Part shown: positions 35,554 to 44,332 of the stretch, one piece after another | How the letters are laid out: every line of letters starts with the position of its first letter | Position numbering within the stretch: the stretch's first letter is position 1 | Origin: Nocardioides aromaticivorans | GTDB taxonomy: Bacteria > Actinomycetota > Actinomycetes > Propionibacteriales > Nocardioidaceae | Direction: 5' to 3' | Length of the DNA: 64,000 nucleotides | Assembly: GCF_013408525.1 (NCBI RefSeq) | Contig: NZ_JACBZM010000001.1 | Location: forward strand, 1,550,001-1,614,000 | Notes under the pieces: generated by a model | Told to the model about the DNA's origin: nothing | Database searches by the model: none | What the model saw: only the letters and a program-made list of their open reading frames with translations | Position numbers and translations under genes: made by a program

Positions 35554-36198
35554 ATGCGCACCCTGGTCGTGGACCACCCGCTCGTCGCCCACAAGCTGAC
35601 CGTCCTCCGCGACAAGGAGACGGACTCCCCGACGTTCCGCTCGCTCGCGGACGAGCTGGTCACCCTGCTCGCCTACGAGGCGACGCGCGACGTGCGGGTC
35701 GAGGCCGCCGACATCGTCACCCCGGTGGCCCCGACGACGGGCATCCGGCTCGCGTCGCCCCGGCCCCTCGTCGTACCGATCCTCCGGGCGGGGCTCGGCA
35801 TGCTCGACGGGATGATGCGGCTGCTGCCGACCGCCGAGGTGGGCTTCCTCGGCATGGTCCGCAACGAGGAGACGCTCGAGGCGGTGACCTACGCCGAGCG
35901 GCTGCCCGACGACCTGACCGGGCGCCAGTGCTACGTGCTCGACCCGATGCTCGCGACCGGCGGCACCCTCGCGGCGGCGATCCGCTTCCTCGTCGACCGG
36001 GGCGCCGACCACATCACCGCGGTCTGCCTGCTGGCTGCGCCGGAGGGCTGCGAGCGGCTGGAGGCGGAGCTCGCCGACCTCGACATCCCGGTCACGGTCG
36101 TGACCGCGGCGATGGACGAGCGCCTCAACGACAAGGGCTACATCGTCCCGGGCCTCGGCGACGCGGGCGACCGGCTCTACGGCATCGCCGCCGGCTGA
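35554..36198 (+). CDS. upp: uracil phosphoribosyltransferase
   Basis: A 214-residue salvage enzyme converting uracil and PRPP to UMP. Hallmarks are [14 protein letters not shown] near residue 73, the PRPP loop [15 protein letters not shown] near residue 130 and the C-terminal uracil-binding [15 protein letters not shown]. Length is normal. The ATG follows a TAGGGT -10-like box by 6 nt with no Shine-Dalgarno, so it is a clear leaderless candidate. It is monocistronic and divergent from the tadA partner gene. Confidence 0.95.
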   Translation: MRTLVVDHPLVAHKLTVLRDKETDSPTFRSLADELVTLLAYEATRDVRVEAADIVTPVAPTTGIRLASPRPLVVPILRAGLGMLDGMMRLLPTAEVGFLGMVRNEETLEAVTYAERLPDDLTGRQCYVLDPMLATGGTLAAAIRFLVDRGADHITAVCLLAAPEGCERLEAELADLDIPVTVVTAAMDERLNDKGYIVPGLGDAGDRLYGIAAG

Positions 36199-36370
36199 GA
36201 GCTCCCGATTGGATCGATCACAGCGCGTCGAGCGCTGCACACGGTTGCACCGCATAGATGTACGTCACACATAAGACGGCGCCCGTGAACCCGTGAGCCC
36301 TGTGTAGTTTGACCAGCGCTGTGCCCGGACCCCGGGCACCCCACTGTGTCCACTGAACGCTGGAGGCTCG

Positions 36371-37912
36371 ATGCTCATCGGCATCCCGCGCGAGTCGAAA
36401 CCGGGCGAGACCCTGGTTGCGGCAACCGCCAAGACCGTATCCCAACTGACCAACCTCGGTTACGACGTCGTCGTCGAGTCCGGCGCCGGCGTCCACGCCG
36501 ACCAGCCGGACAGCGCGTTCGTCGACGCTGGCGTCCGCGTCGGTACGACGGAGGAGGTGTGGGCCGCCGACGTCGTCGTCAAGGTCAACGCCCCCACCGA
36601 CGAGGAGATCGGCCGCCTCCGGCAGGGCGCCACGATCATCTCGATGATGGCGCCGGGCCGCAGCCCCGAGCTGCTGGAGAGGCTCCAGGCGCAGGGTGTC
36701 ACCGCCCTCGCGATGGACGCCGTCCCGCGGATCTCGCGCGCGCAGTCGATGGACGTGCTGTCCTCGATGGCCAATGTCGCCGGCTACCGCGCCGTCGTCG
36801 AGGCCGCGCACGAGTTCGGCCGCATGTTCACCGGCCAGGTGACCGCCGCCGGCAAGATCCCGCCGGCCCGCGTGTTCGTCGTGGGCGCCGGCGTCGCCGG
36901 CCTCGCCGCGATCGGTGCCGCGTCCGCGATGGGCGCCGTGGTGCGCGCGTTCGACGTGCGCCCCGAGGTCGCCGAGCAGGTCGAGTCGATGGGCGCGCAG
37001 TTCGTCGAGCTCGACCCCACGCTCTTCGCCGAGAAGTCCTCCGACGGCTACGCCAAGGAGATGACCGAGGAGCAGGTCGCCGCGACCGCCGCGATGTACG
37101 ACGAGGAGGCGCGTGCGGCCGACATCGTCATCACCACCGCGCTGATCCCGGGACGCCCGGCCCCGTCGCTGCTCACCGCCGAGACCGTCGCCGGCATGCG
37201 CAACGGCTCGGTCATCGTCGACATGGCCGCGGCCAACGGCGGCAACGCCGCCGGCACGGTCGCCGACCAGAAGGTCGTCACCGACAACGGCGTGACCATC
37301 CTCGGCTACACCGACCTCGCCGGTCGCCTCGCCGCGCAGACCTCGCAGCTCTACGGCACGAACATCGTCAACCTGCTCAAGCTGCTGACCCCCGAGAAGG
37401 ACGGCAACCTGGGCCTCGACTTCGAGGACGTCGTCCAGCGCGGCATCACCGTGGTCAAGGAGGGCGAGTCGACGTGGCCGCCGCCGGCCGTGCAGGTCTC
37501 GGCCGCGCCCGCTGCCGCTCCGGCCGCCGCCGCGCCCGTCAAGGAGGCCAAGCCTCCGATGTCGGCCGGCACGAAGGTCGGCCTGGTGCTCGGCGCGATC
37601 GGCCTGTTCTGGCTGGTGAACGCCCTGGCCCCGACCGACGAGCTGCGTCGCCACTTCACCGTGCTGATGCTGTCGATCGTCATCGGCTACTACGTCATCG
37701 GCAAGGTGGCGCACGCGCTGCACACGCCGCTGATGTCGGTCACCAACGCCATCTCCGGCGTGGTCGTGGTCGGTGCGCTCGTGCAGGTCGCCACCGACGA
37801 CAAGCTGGTGCTCGGCATGTCCGTGGTCGCGATCCTGCTCGCCTCGATCAATGTCTTCGGTGGGTTCGCGGTCACGCGCCGCATGCTCGCGATGTTCAGC
37901 AAGGGAGCCTGA
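36371..37912 (+). CDS. pntA: NAD(P) transhydrogenase subunit alpha
   Basis: A 513-residue subunit of the proton-translocating transhydrogenase. Residues about 1-380 are the NAD(H)-binding domain ([16 protein letters not shown] at the N-terminus, [20 protein letters not shown] near residue 175). After an Ala/Pro-rich linker come four membrane segments (about 400-513). It is therefore the fused alpha form, not split into PntAA and PntAB. ATG 36371 has GGAGG upstream, and a 172-bp gap to upp holds its promoter. It is followed 2 bp later by pntB. It balances NADH and NADPH, relevant beside Entner-Doudoroff metabolism. Confidence 0.95.
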   Translation: MLIGIPRESKPGETLVAATAKTVSQLTNLGYDVVVESGAGVHADQPDSAFVDAGVRVGTTEEVWAADVVVKVNAPTDEEIGRLRQGATIISMMAPGRSPELLERLQAQGVTALAMDAVPRISRAQSMDVLSSMANVAGYRAVVEAAHEFGRMFTGQVTAAGKIPPARVFVVGAGVAGLAAIGAASAMGAVVRAFDVRPEVAEQVESMGAQFVELDPTLFAEKSSDGYAKEMTEEQVAATAAMYDEEARAADIVITTALIPGRPAPSLLTAETVAGMRNGSVIVDMAAANGGNAAGTVADQKVVTDNGVTILGYTDLAGRLAAQTSQLYGTNIVNLLKLLTPEKDGNLGLDFEDVVQRGITVVKEGESTWPPPAVQVSAAPAAAPAAAAPVKEAKPPMSAGTKVGLVLGAIGLFWLVNALAPTDELRRHFTVLMLSIVIGYYVIGKVAHALHTPLMSVTNAISGVVVVGALVQVATDDKLVLGMSVVAILLASINVFGGFAVTRRMLAMFSKGA

Positions 37913-37914
37913 CC

Positions 37915-39339
37915 ATGAATATCGACTCCATCACCGGAGCGGCGTACATCGTCGCTGCCCTGCTGTTCATCCTGTCGCTGGCGGGCCTGTCCCGCCACGA
38001 GTCGGCCCGCAGCGGCCTGACCTTCGGCATCGTCGGCATGGCCGTCGCGCTCGTCGCGACGGTGGCCGGGGTCATCGACGTCAGCGAGTACGTCGACGAC
38101 CAGGCCCTGGTCATCATCCTGATGCTGGCCGCGATCGCCGTCGGCGGCGCGATCGGCCTGTGGCGCGCGAAGATCGTCGAGATGACCGGCATGCCGGAGC
38201 TCATCGCGGCGCTCCACTCGTTCGTCGGCCTCGCGGCCGTGCTCATCGGCTGGAACGGCCACGTCCTCGGCTCGCACGAGTCGCTGGACAGCCTGGTCAA
38301 CATCCACGAGGCCGAGGTCGCGATCGGCATCTTCATCGGCGCGGTCACCTTCACCGGCTCGATCGTCGCCAACCTGAAGCTGTCGGCGAAGATGAAGTCC
38401 GCGCCGCTGATGCTGCCGGGCAAGAACTTCATCAACGTCGGCTCGCTCGTCGTGTTCGCGATCCTGACCGCGGTCTACGTCTCGCTCGACACCCACGACA
38501 ACACCTCGGCCGACATCCTGCTGGGCGTCCTGACGCTGCTGGCGCTGGCGCTCGGCTGGCACCTGGTCGCCTCGATCGGCGGCGGCGACATGCCCGTCGT
38601 CGTGTCGATGCTGAACTCGTACTCCGGCTGGGCCGCGGCCGCGTCGGGCTTCCTGCTCGGCAACGACCTGCTCATCGTCACCGGTGCGCTCGTCGGCTCC
38701 TCCGGTGCCTACCTGTCCTACATCATGTGCAAGGCGATGAACCGCTCGTTCATCTCCGTCATCGCCGGTGGCTTCGGCATCGAGGCGCCCGCCGGTGACG
38801 ACAAGGACTACGGCGAGCACCGCGAGATCCAGGCCGACGCCGTCGCCGAGCTCCTCGCCGGCGCGTCGTCCGTCGTGATCACGCCGGGCTACGGCATGGC
38901 GGTCGCGCAGGCGCAGTACCCCGTCGCCGACCTGACCGCGAAGCTGCGGGCCAAGGGCATCGACGTCCGCTTCGGCATCCACCCCGTCGCGGGCCGACTC
39001 CCGGGCCACATGAACGTGCTGCTCGCCGAGGCCAAGCTGCCCTACGACATCGTGCTCGAGATGGACGAGATCAACGACGACTTCGCCGACACCGACGTCG
39101 TCCTCGTCATCGGTGCCAACGACACGGTCAACCCGGCCGCGTCCGAGGACCCGACCTCCCCGATCGCCGGCATGCCGGTGCTCGAGGTCTGGAACGCCAA
39201 GGACGTCATCGTCTTCAAGCGCTCCATGGCCGCCGGCTACGCCGGTGTCCAGAACCCGCTCTTCTTCCGCGAGAACAGCCAGATGCTGTTCGGTGACGCG
39301 AAGGACCGGGTCGAGGACATCGTCCGGGCCCTGGGGTGA
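37915..39339 (+). CDS. pntB: NAD(P) transhydrogenase subunit beta
   Basis: A 474-residue subunit with about nine membrane segments (1-280) forming most of the proton channel, then an NADP(H)-binding domain with [16 protein letters not shown] near residue 322 and [14 protein letters not shown] near residue 397. It ends at a strong terminator. ATG 37915 lies 2 bp after the pntA stop with GGGAG upstream, so the two genes form an operon. Confidence 0.95.
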   Translation: MNIDSITGAAYIVAALLFILSLAGLSRHESARSGLTFGIVGMAVALVATVAGVIDVSEYVDDQALVIILMLAAIAVGGAIGLWRAKIVEMTGMPELIAALHSFVGLAAVLIGWNGHVLGSHESLDSLVNIHEAEVAIGIFIGAVTFTGSIVANLKLSAKMKSAPLMLPGKNFINVGSLVVFAILTAVYVSLDTHDNTSADILLGVLTLLALALGWHLVASIGGGDMPVVVSMLNSYSGWAAAASGFLLGNDLLIVTGALVGSSGAYLSYIMCKAMNRSFISVIAGGFGIEAPAGDDKDYGEHREIQADAVAELLAGASSVVITPGYGMAVAQAQYPVADLTAKLRAKGIDVRFGIHPVAGRLPGHMNVLLAEAKLPYDIVLEMDEINDDFADTDVVLVIGANDTVNPAASEDPTSPIAGMPVLEVWNAKDVIVFKRSMAAGYAGVQNPLFFRENSQMLFGDAKDRVEDIVRALG

Positions 39340-39370
39340 CGTTGGGCTGACGCCTTCCTGACAGCTGTAC

Positions 39371-39410
39371 GACGAAGGGCCCGGATCCGCGAGGATCCGG
39401 GCCCTTCGTC
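39371..39410 (+). terminator. terminator after pntAB
   Basis: A perfect 18-bp stem (39371-39388 with 39393-39410) closed by a GCGA tetraloop, ending CCCTTCGTC. It separates pntB from adk. Confidence 0.9.
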
Positions 39411-39457
39411 CGTCCGGGGCAACGTGGGTGCAGCGTCGCGCGCCGTACGGTCCGGCC

Positions 39458-40048
39458 ATGCGACTCCTCCTGATGGGCCCGCCCGGCGCGGGCAAGGGCA
39501 CCCAGTCCGCCGCCCTCGCGGCTCGCTACGGCATCCCCGCGATCGCGACCGGCGACATCTTCCGCAGCCAGGTCGCCGAGCGGACCCCGCTCGGCGTCAC
39601 CGCGCAGGGCTACATGGACCGCGGTGAGTACGTCCCCGACGAGGTCACCAACGCGATGGTCGCGGTACGGCTCGGGGCCGCCGACTGCGCGAGCGGCTTC
39701 CTGCTCGACGGCTACCCGCGCACCGCCGAGCAGGTCGTCGAGCTGGACGCGATGCTGGCTGCCTCCGGCGCCTCCCTCGACGCCGTCGTGGTGCTGGCGG
39801 TCGACACCGAGGAGCTCGTCGAGCGGCTGGTCCGCCGCGCCGGCCTCGAGGGCCGCACCGACGACACCGAGCCGGTCATCCGCCGCCGGCAGGAGGTGTA
39901 CGCCGAGCAGACCGCCCCGCTCGTCGCCCTCTACGCCGCGCGCGGGCTGGTCCGCGAGGTCGACGGAACCGGGACGGTCGTCGACATCGCCGCCCGGATC
40001 GACGCCGCCCTCGGGGCTCAGAGCACGATCGAGGCGAGCGTCTCGTAG
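39458..40048 (+). CDS. adk: adenylate kinase
   Basis: A 196-residue nucleoside monophosphate kinase making ADP from AMP and ATP. The P-loop is MGPPGAGKGTQ near residue 6, with AIATGDIFR, LDGYPRT and RAGLEGRTDD following. The LID domain is short and lacks the four zinc cysteines of long forms, as usual in actinobacteria. ATG follows TACGGT by 6 nt (leaderless candidate). It is a stand-alone copy away from any secY cluster, and many actinobacteria also carry adk there, so it may be a second copy. Its 3' end overlaps the convergent next gene by 31 bp. Confidence 0.93.
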   Translation: MRLLLMGPPGAGKGTQSAALAARYGIPAIATGDIFRSQVAERTPLGVTAQGYMDRGEYVPDEVTNAMVAVRLGAADCASGFLLDGYPRTAEQVVELDAMLAASGASLDAVVVLAVDTEELVERLVRRAGLEGRTDDTEPVIRRRQEVYAEQTAPLVALYAARGLVREVDGTGTVVDIAARIDAALGAQSTIEASVS

Positions 40049-40578
40049 CGAGGCGTACGACGAGGACCCTCGCCGAGGTGCGAGGCGACCACCTCGACCG
40101 ACGACAGCGCCCAGGTGGGGCCGGCGTAGGTGTCGAGCAGGCGCACCCAGCTGGTGAGCTCGGTCGGCCGACCACCGGTGCGGGCCACCGTGAGGTGCGG
40201 CCGGAAGCGCTGGCCGTCGACCTCGATCCCGCAGGAGACCGCCGCGTTGCGGGTCCGGACGGCGAGCCGCTCGAGCAGCTCGGCGTCGCCGGCCACGCCG
40301 GTGGCGAGCACCCGGCCCTCGCTGACGTTGGGGAAGACGACCGACCCCGCCAGGACCAGCTCGCCGGCCGAGACGTCGTCGAGCGACTCGGCCAGCCGGT
40401 CGACGTACTCGTCGACCTTGCGCTCGCCCGCGGACGGCATGAAGGCCAGGGTGAGGTGCATCTGCTCGGGGCGGGTCCACCGGAAGTCGGCGGCCGCCCG
40501 CCGCGGCTCGAGGAAGGCGTCGAGGTGGTAGACGGCCTCCTGCGGCGGCACCACGGCCGCGAAGACGCGCAGCGTCAT
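40018..40578 (-). CDS. thpR: RNA 2',3'-cyclic phosphodiesterase / 2'-5' RNA ligase family
   Basis: A 186-residue 2H-phosphoesterase. The two HxT/S-x catalytic motifs are MHLTLAF near residue 41 and PHLTVAR near residue 135, with the expected spacing. Bacterial members hydrolyse 2',3'-cyclic phosphate RNA ends and can ligate 2'-5' linked tRNA halves in vitro; the physiological role is unsettled. The ATG at 40578 overlaps the upstream transporter stop by one base (TGATG). The 3' end overlaps adk by 31 bp on the opposite strand. Confidence 0.85.
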   Translation of the reverse strand: MTLRVFAAVVPPQEAVYHLDAFLEPRRAAADFRWTRPEQMHLTLAFMPSAGERKVDEYVDRLAESLDDVSAGELVLAGSVVFPNVSEGRVLATGVAGDAELLERLAVRTRNAAVSCGIEVDGQRFRPHLTVARTGGRPTELTSWVRLLDTYAGPTWALSSVEVVASHLGEGPRRTPRYETLASIVL

Positions 40579-41318
40579 CAGACCTGGGTGCCGACCAACT
40601 GGCCGATGCCGTAGGTCACCGCCATGGCGAGCAGGCCTCCGATGACGTTGCGCACGACCGCGGCCCGCGGCGGGCCGTAGCCGAAGCGCGCACTCGCCCA
40701 TCCGGTGAGCGCCAACGCCGCCGCCACCGAGGCCACGGTGACGGCCACCCGCAGGTCCTGCGAGAAGAGCAGGATGGTCAACAGGGGCAGCAGCGCGCCG
40801 AGCGTGAAGGAGACCATCGACGCCCAGGCGGCGGTCCACGGGTTGGTGAGGTCGTCGGGATCGATGCCCAGCTCGACCTCGGCGTGCGCCGCGAGCGCGT
40901 CCTTCTCGGTCAGCTGCTTCGCGACCTCGAGCGCCAGGTCGGGCTCGAGGCCCTTGTCGACGTACAGCCCGGCCAGCTCGGCGAGCTCGTCCTCGGGGTC
41001 CTCGCGCAGCTCGCGCCGCTCCTTGGCGAGCAGAGCCTCCTCGGAGTCGCGCTGCGTGCTGACCGAGACGTACTCCCCCGCGGCCATGCTCATCGCCCCG
41101 GCTGCGAGCCCGGCGACACCGGCGATCAGGATCGCCGTCCGGTCGCTCGTGGCCCCGGCGACACCGAGCACGATGCCCGCGGTCGACACGATGCCGTCGT
41201 TGGCGCCCAGCACCCCCGCCCGCAGCCAGTTGAGCCGGTCGTTGAGACCCGTGCCGTGGGGCTCGTCCTCGTGGGGGCCGATCGCCTCCCCTGCCATCTC
41301 CGTGTCCGCGCTGCTCAC
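40578..41318 (-). CDS. VIT1/CCC1-family iron/manganese transporter
   Basis: A 246-residue membrane protein of the CCC1/VIT family. The first helix region reads LNWLRAGVLGANDGIVSTAG and the second GAMSMAAGEYVSVSTQ, both hallmark segments with metal-contacting residues. A charged cytoplasmic linker (about residues 90-150, many Glu) matches the metal-binding domain, followed by three more helices. It probably exports or sequesters Fe2+ or Mn2+. GTG 41318 is the only start upstream of the conserved region that avoids losing residues; a ribosome site is not clear. Confidence 0.88.
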   Translation of the reverse strand: MSSADTEMAGEAIGPHEDEPHGTGLNDRLNWLRAGVLGANDGIVSTAGIVLGVAGATSDRTAILIAGVAGLAAGAMSMAAGEYVSVSTQRDSEEALLAKERRELREDPEDELAELAGLYVDKGLEPDLALEVAKQLTEKDALAAHAEVELGIDPDDLTNPWTAAWASMVSFTLGALLPLLTILLFSQDLRVAVTVASVAAALALTGWASARFGYGPPRAAVVRNVIGGLLAMAVTYGIGQLVGTQV

Positions 41319-41455
41319 AGCTCCATGATCCCCGATCAGCGGGTCCTCATGCGACCGCGATTCCACGGCGGGGCGGAAAGATGGGCAGCCATGTCGTCCC
41401 CAGGGGCGTCCCGTTCCGTCTCCACGGGCACAGGACGGAACACACAGGAGGTGTG

Positions 41456-41956
41456 GTGGGAGCACGCGAACGGCGCGACCGGGAGTTCACGGCCTATGTC
41501 GCCGAGCGGTCCGTGGACCTCAAGCGGACGGCGTACCTGCTGTGCGCCGACCCGCACCGGGCCGAGGACCTGGTGCAGACGGCCCTGACGAAGCTCTACG
41601 TCGCCTGGGACCGGATCGAGCGCCGCGGGGCCGTCGACGCCTACGCCCGCCAGATCCTCGTGCGCGCCGCCATCGACGAGAGCCGGCGGCCGTGGCGGCG
41701 CGAGGTCGTCACCGACCGGCCGCCCGAAGCGTCCGCGACGTCCCCCGAGTACGACGACGGGCTGGCCGCCGAGCTGGCCGCCCTGCCGCCACGCCAGCGC
41801 ACCGCCGTGGTGCTGCGCTACTGGAACGACCTCTCCGTCGAGGAGACCGCGCGGCTCATGGGCTGCACCCCCAGCACCGTCAAGACCCAGGCCGCACGCG
41901 GGCTCGACCGGCTCCGGTCGCTGCTGGCCACCCCCACCGCCGAAGGAGGCTCCTGA
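41456..41956 (+). CDS. SigE-family ECF RNA polymerase sigma factor
   Basis: A 166-residue extracytoplasmic-function sigma factor of the actinobacterial SigE-like group. Region 2 includes LLCADPHRAEDLVQTALTKL near residue 25, and region 4 reads LPPRQRTAVVLRYWNDLS then EETARLMGCTPSTVKTQ near residue 115. GTG 41456 follows AGGAGG closely; a GTG three bases earlier is too close. A GGAAAG/CGTC pair at about 41375-41398 resembles an ECF promoter and could allow autoregulation. It overlaps the next gene by one base (TGATG). Confidence 0.9.
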   Translation: MGARERRDREFTAYVAERSVDLKRTAYLLCADPHRAEDLVQTALTKLYVAWDRIERRGAVDAYARQILVRAAIDESRRPWRREVVTDRPPEASATSPEYDDGLAAELAALPPRQRTAVVLRYWNDLSVEETARLMGCTPSTVKTQAARGLDRLRSLLATPTAEGGS

Positions 41957-43038
41957 TGGACACCGAGCTGCGCCACCGCCTGGACCGGATGGCCGACGCG
42001 CCGGGCTTCGCCCCGGCCGACCCCACGACCGCGATCGCCGCCGGCGCCCGGGTCCGCCGGCGTCGCACCTTCACGACCGCGTTGAGCGCGGCGAGCGTGC
42101 TGGCCGTGCTCGGCCTCGGCACCGCCGCTGTCGTCACGTCGAGCAACGGCTCACCCTCGCTCGACTTCAGCGACCCCGGCACGCGCGCCGCGGCCGTGGG
42201 CGCGGGCGGTCCCGAGGACGGCTACCCCGACCTGGTCGTCGGGATCGTGGGCACGCCCGACGACGGCACGGTCAGCATCGAGGGATTCGGCTGGCCGCTG
42301 GCGGACCAGCCGGTGGTGAGCAGCCCCGCCGGGCAGGTGTCCTTCGCCGACATCGACAAGGTCGACGCCGAGTCGATGTGCCTGCCGATGCTGAACCAGG
42401 CCGCGCCCGGGGTCCCGGACGCCGCGTGGCACCACTCGGGGGCGTGGATCGACGGCTTCCCCACACGTGCCGGGCTGATCACGGTCTTCGAGGCGGACTT
42501 CGACGGGACGACGTACGACGCGTCCTGCACCCTGCCCGGCGACGCCGTGACCGAGCGTCGGCCGGACCTGGACCGGTTGCCGTCGTCCCCGGCCGGAGTG
42601 CTCCGCCAGTGCGGCTACCTGGCCCACGTCGACCTGCGGTCGTGGCAGGTGGTCGCCGAGACCACCCGCGGCGGCACCCTGGCGGCCGCGCTGGTCGCTC
42701 CCGACGGCACCTTCGGGCGCTGCATCCTCTCGACCGACCGCCGTCAGCGCCTGGTGCAGCTGTCGAAGCGGAGGGACGACGTCGTGCTCTACACCGACTC
42801 GCCCACCGCGCTGACCCTGGTCGGGCGGACCGACCCGTCCGTCGTACGACTGCAGGTGGCGACGCCGGCCGGTGACGTGGACGTCCCGGTCGTGGCCGGG
42901 ACCTATGCCGCCGTGCTCCCCTCCGGCGAGCCCACGTCGGTCACCGCGTACGACGCCGGCGGCACCGCGACGGAGGTCCCGCTGGTGGCGCCGACGCTCT
43001 GCTTCACCTCGATCGAGACCGAGAACGACGGCTGCTGA
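41956..43038 (+). CDS. membrane-anchored protein downstream of the ECF sigma factor, putative anti-sigma
   Basis: A 360-residue protein with a short basic cytoplasmic N-terminus (about 1-45), one membrane segment (about 46-70) and a 290-residue extracytoplasmic domain with five to six cysteines that could form disulfides. This topology and the one-base overlap with the sigma gene fit a membrane-bound partner of the sigma factor. No zinc-containing anti-sigma motif (HxxxCxxC) is present, so the anti-sigma role is inferred from position only. ATG 41956 has GGAGG upstream. Confidence 0.75.
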   Translation: MDTELRHRLDRMADAPGFAPADPTTAIAAGARVRRRRTFTTALSAASVLAVLGLGTAAVVTSSNGSPSLDFSDPGTRAAAVGAGGPEDGYPDLVVGIVGTPDDGTVSIEGFGWPLADQPVVSSPAGQVSFADIDKVDAESMCLPMLNQAAPGVPDAAWHHSGAWIDGFPTRAGLITVFEADFDGTTYDASCTLPGDAVTERRPDLDRLPSSPAGVLRQCGYLAHVDLRSWQVVAETTRGGTLAAALVAPDGTFGRCILSTDRRQRLVQLSKRRDDVVLYTDSPTALTLVGRTDPSVVRLQVATPAGDVDVPVVAGTYAAVLPSGEPTSVTAYDAGGTATEVPLVAPTLCFTSIETENDGC

Positions 43039-43044
43039 GAAGCA

Positions 43045-43080
43045 CGGACCGGCCGCCTCCCGAGGGAGACGGCCGGTCCG
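43045..43080. terminator. bidirectional terminator hairpin
   Basis: An 11-bp stem CGGACCGGCCG/CGGCCGGTCCG with a nested CTCCC/GGGAG stem lies between the convergent putative anti-sigma and acyl-CoA dehydrogenase genes. Confidence 0.85.
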
Positions 43081-43100
43081 GAGCAGGTGCCAGCAGGGGC

Positions 43101-44246
43101 TCAGAGGCCGAGGTCGCGGCCGATGAGCTCCTTCATGATCTCGTTGGAGCCGGCCCAGATCTTCGTGACGCGGGCGTCGCGCCACGCGCGGGCGACGCGG
43201 TACTCGTTCATGAAGCCGTAGCCACCGTGGATCTGCACGCAGTGGTCGAGGACCTCCGACTGGACCTGCGAGGAGTACCACTTGGCCTTGGCGGCGTCGA
43301 TCGCGGTCAGCGTCTTCTGCGAGTGGTTGAGGACGCACTTGTCGATGTACGCCTCGGCCGCCTCGATCCGGGTGACCAGGTCGGCCAGCAGGAACTTGTT
43401 GTGCTGGAAGGTGCCGATCGGGACACCGAACGCCTGGCGCTCCTTGGCGTACTCGATCGTCTCGAGCAGGATCTGCTTGGCGTGCGCGACATTCGCCACC
43501 GCGCAGCCGAGGCGCTCCTGCGGCAGCTTCTGCATCATGTGGATGAAGCCCATGTTGAGCTCGCCGATGATCTCGGCGTCGGTGACCCGCACGTTCTCGA
43601 AGAACAGCTCGGCGGTGTCGGACTCCTCCATGCCGACCTTGTCGAGCTTGCGGCCGCGCGAGAAGCCCTCCATGGTCGCCTCGATGCCGAACAGGGTGAT
43701 GCCCTTGGGGCCCTTCTCCGGGTCGGTGCGCACGGCGGTGACGAACAGGTCGCCGGAGTAGCCGTTGGTGATGAAGGTCTTCGAGCCGTTGATGATCCAC
43801 GAGTCGCCGTCGCGGACCGCGGTGGTCTTCAGCGCCGCGAGGTCCGAGCCGCCGGACGGCTCGGTCATGCCGATGCCGAGCACGATCTCGCCGGACGCGA
43901 CGCCCGGGAGCCAGCGCTGCTTCTGCTCCTCGGTGCCCAGCTCGACGATGTACGGCGCCGTGATGTCGGCGTGGATGCCGTGGCAGGTCGGGTACGCCGC
44001 ACCGACCTTCGCGAGCTCCTCCTGCAGCACCGCGTTGAACCGGAAGTCGCCGGCGTCCGAGCCGCCGTACTCCTCGGGGATGCACAGGCCCAGCAGGCCC
44101 TGCTTGCCCGCCTCGAGCCAGAACTCGCGCGGGAGCGCCTTCGCGGCGATGTACTCGTCGGTGTGCGGCAGCACGGACCGGTCCACGAACTCCTTGACGG
44201 ATGCGCGGAATGCCTCGTGGTCCTCGTCGTAGATCTCACGCTTCAT
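43101..44246 (-). CDS. acyl-CoA dehydrogenase (long-chain type)
   Basis: A 381-residue FAD enzyme of fatty-acid or related acyl-CoA oxidation. It shows GIGMTEPSGGSDLAALKTTA near residue 125, KTFITNGYSGD near residue 158 and QIHGGYGFMNEYRVAR near residue 340. The C-terminal motif is IWAGSNEIMKELIGRDL; the usual short-chain catalytic Glu position (YEGT) is Ala here, while a Glu in the LLETIEYAKER segment near residue 243 fits the base position of long-chain dehydrogenases. A TAGGAT box 7 nt before the ATG suggests a leaderless transcript. Monocistronic. Confidence 0.92.
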   Translation of the reverse strand: MKREIYDEDHEAFRASVKEFVDRSVLPHTDEYIAAKALPREFWLEAGKQGLLGLCIPEEYGGSDAGDFRFNAVLQEELAKVGAAYPTCHGIHADITAPYIVELGTEEQKQRWLPGVASGEIVLGIGMTEPSGGSDLAALKTTAVRDGDSWIINGSKTFITNGYSGDLFVTAVRTDPEKGPKGITLFGIEATMEGFSRGRKLDKVGMEESDTAELFFENVRVTDAEIIGELNMGFIHMMQKLPQERLGCAVANVAHAKQILLETIEYAKERQAFGVPIGTFQHNKFLLADLVTRIEAAEAYIDKCVLNHSQKTLTAIDAAKAKWYSSQVQSEVLDHCVQIHGGYGFMNEYRVARAWRDARVTKIWAGSNEIMKELIGRDLGL

Positions 44247-44296
44247 GGGCGCGATCCTACTCGCGAGTCACATGTGCGGTCGTTGTCGTCGCGCAC

Positions 44297-44326
44297 AAGA
44301 AAACCCGCCCGCGCATTGGTCGCGGG
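44297..44326 (-). terminator. Rho-independent terminator of the MFS gene
   Basis: On the minus strand, CCCGCG and CGCGGG (6 bp, 7-nt loop) are followed by CGGGTTTTCTT. This is one of the few hairpins in the window with a T-tract. Confidence 0.7.
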
Positions 44327-44332
44327 GACCGC

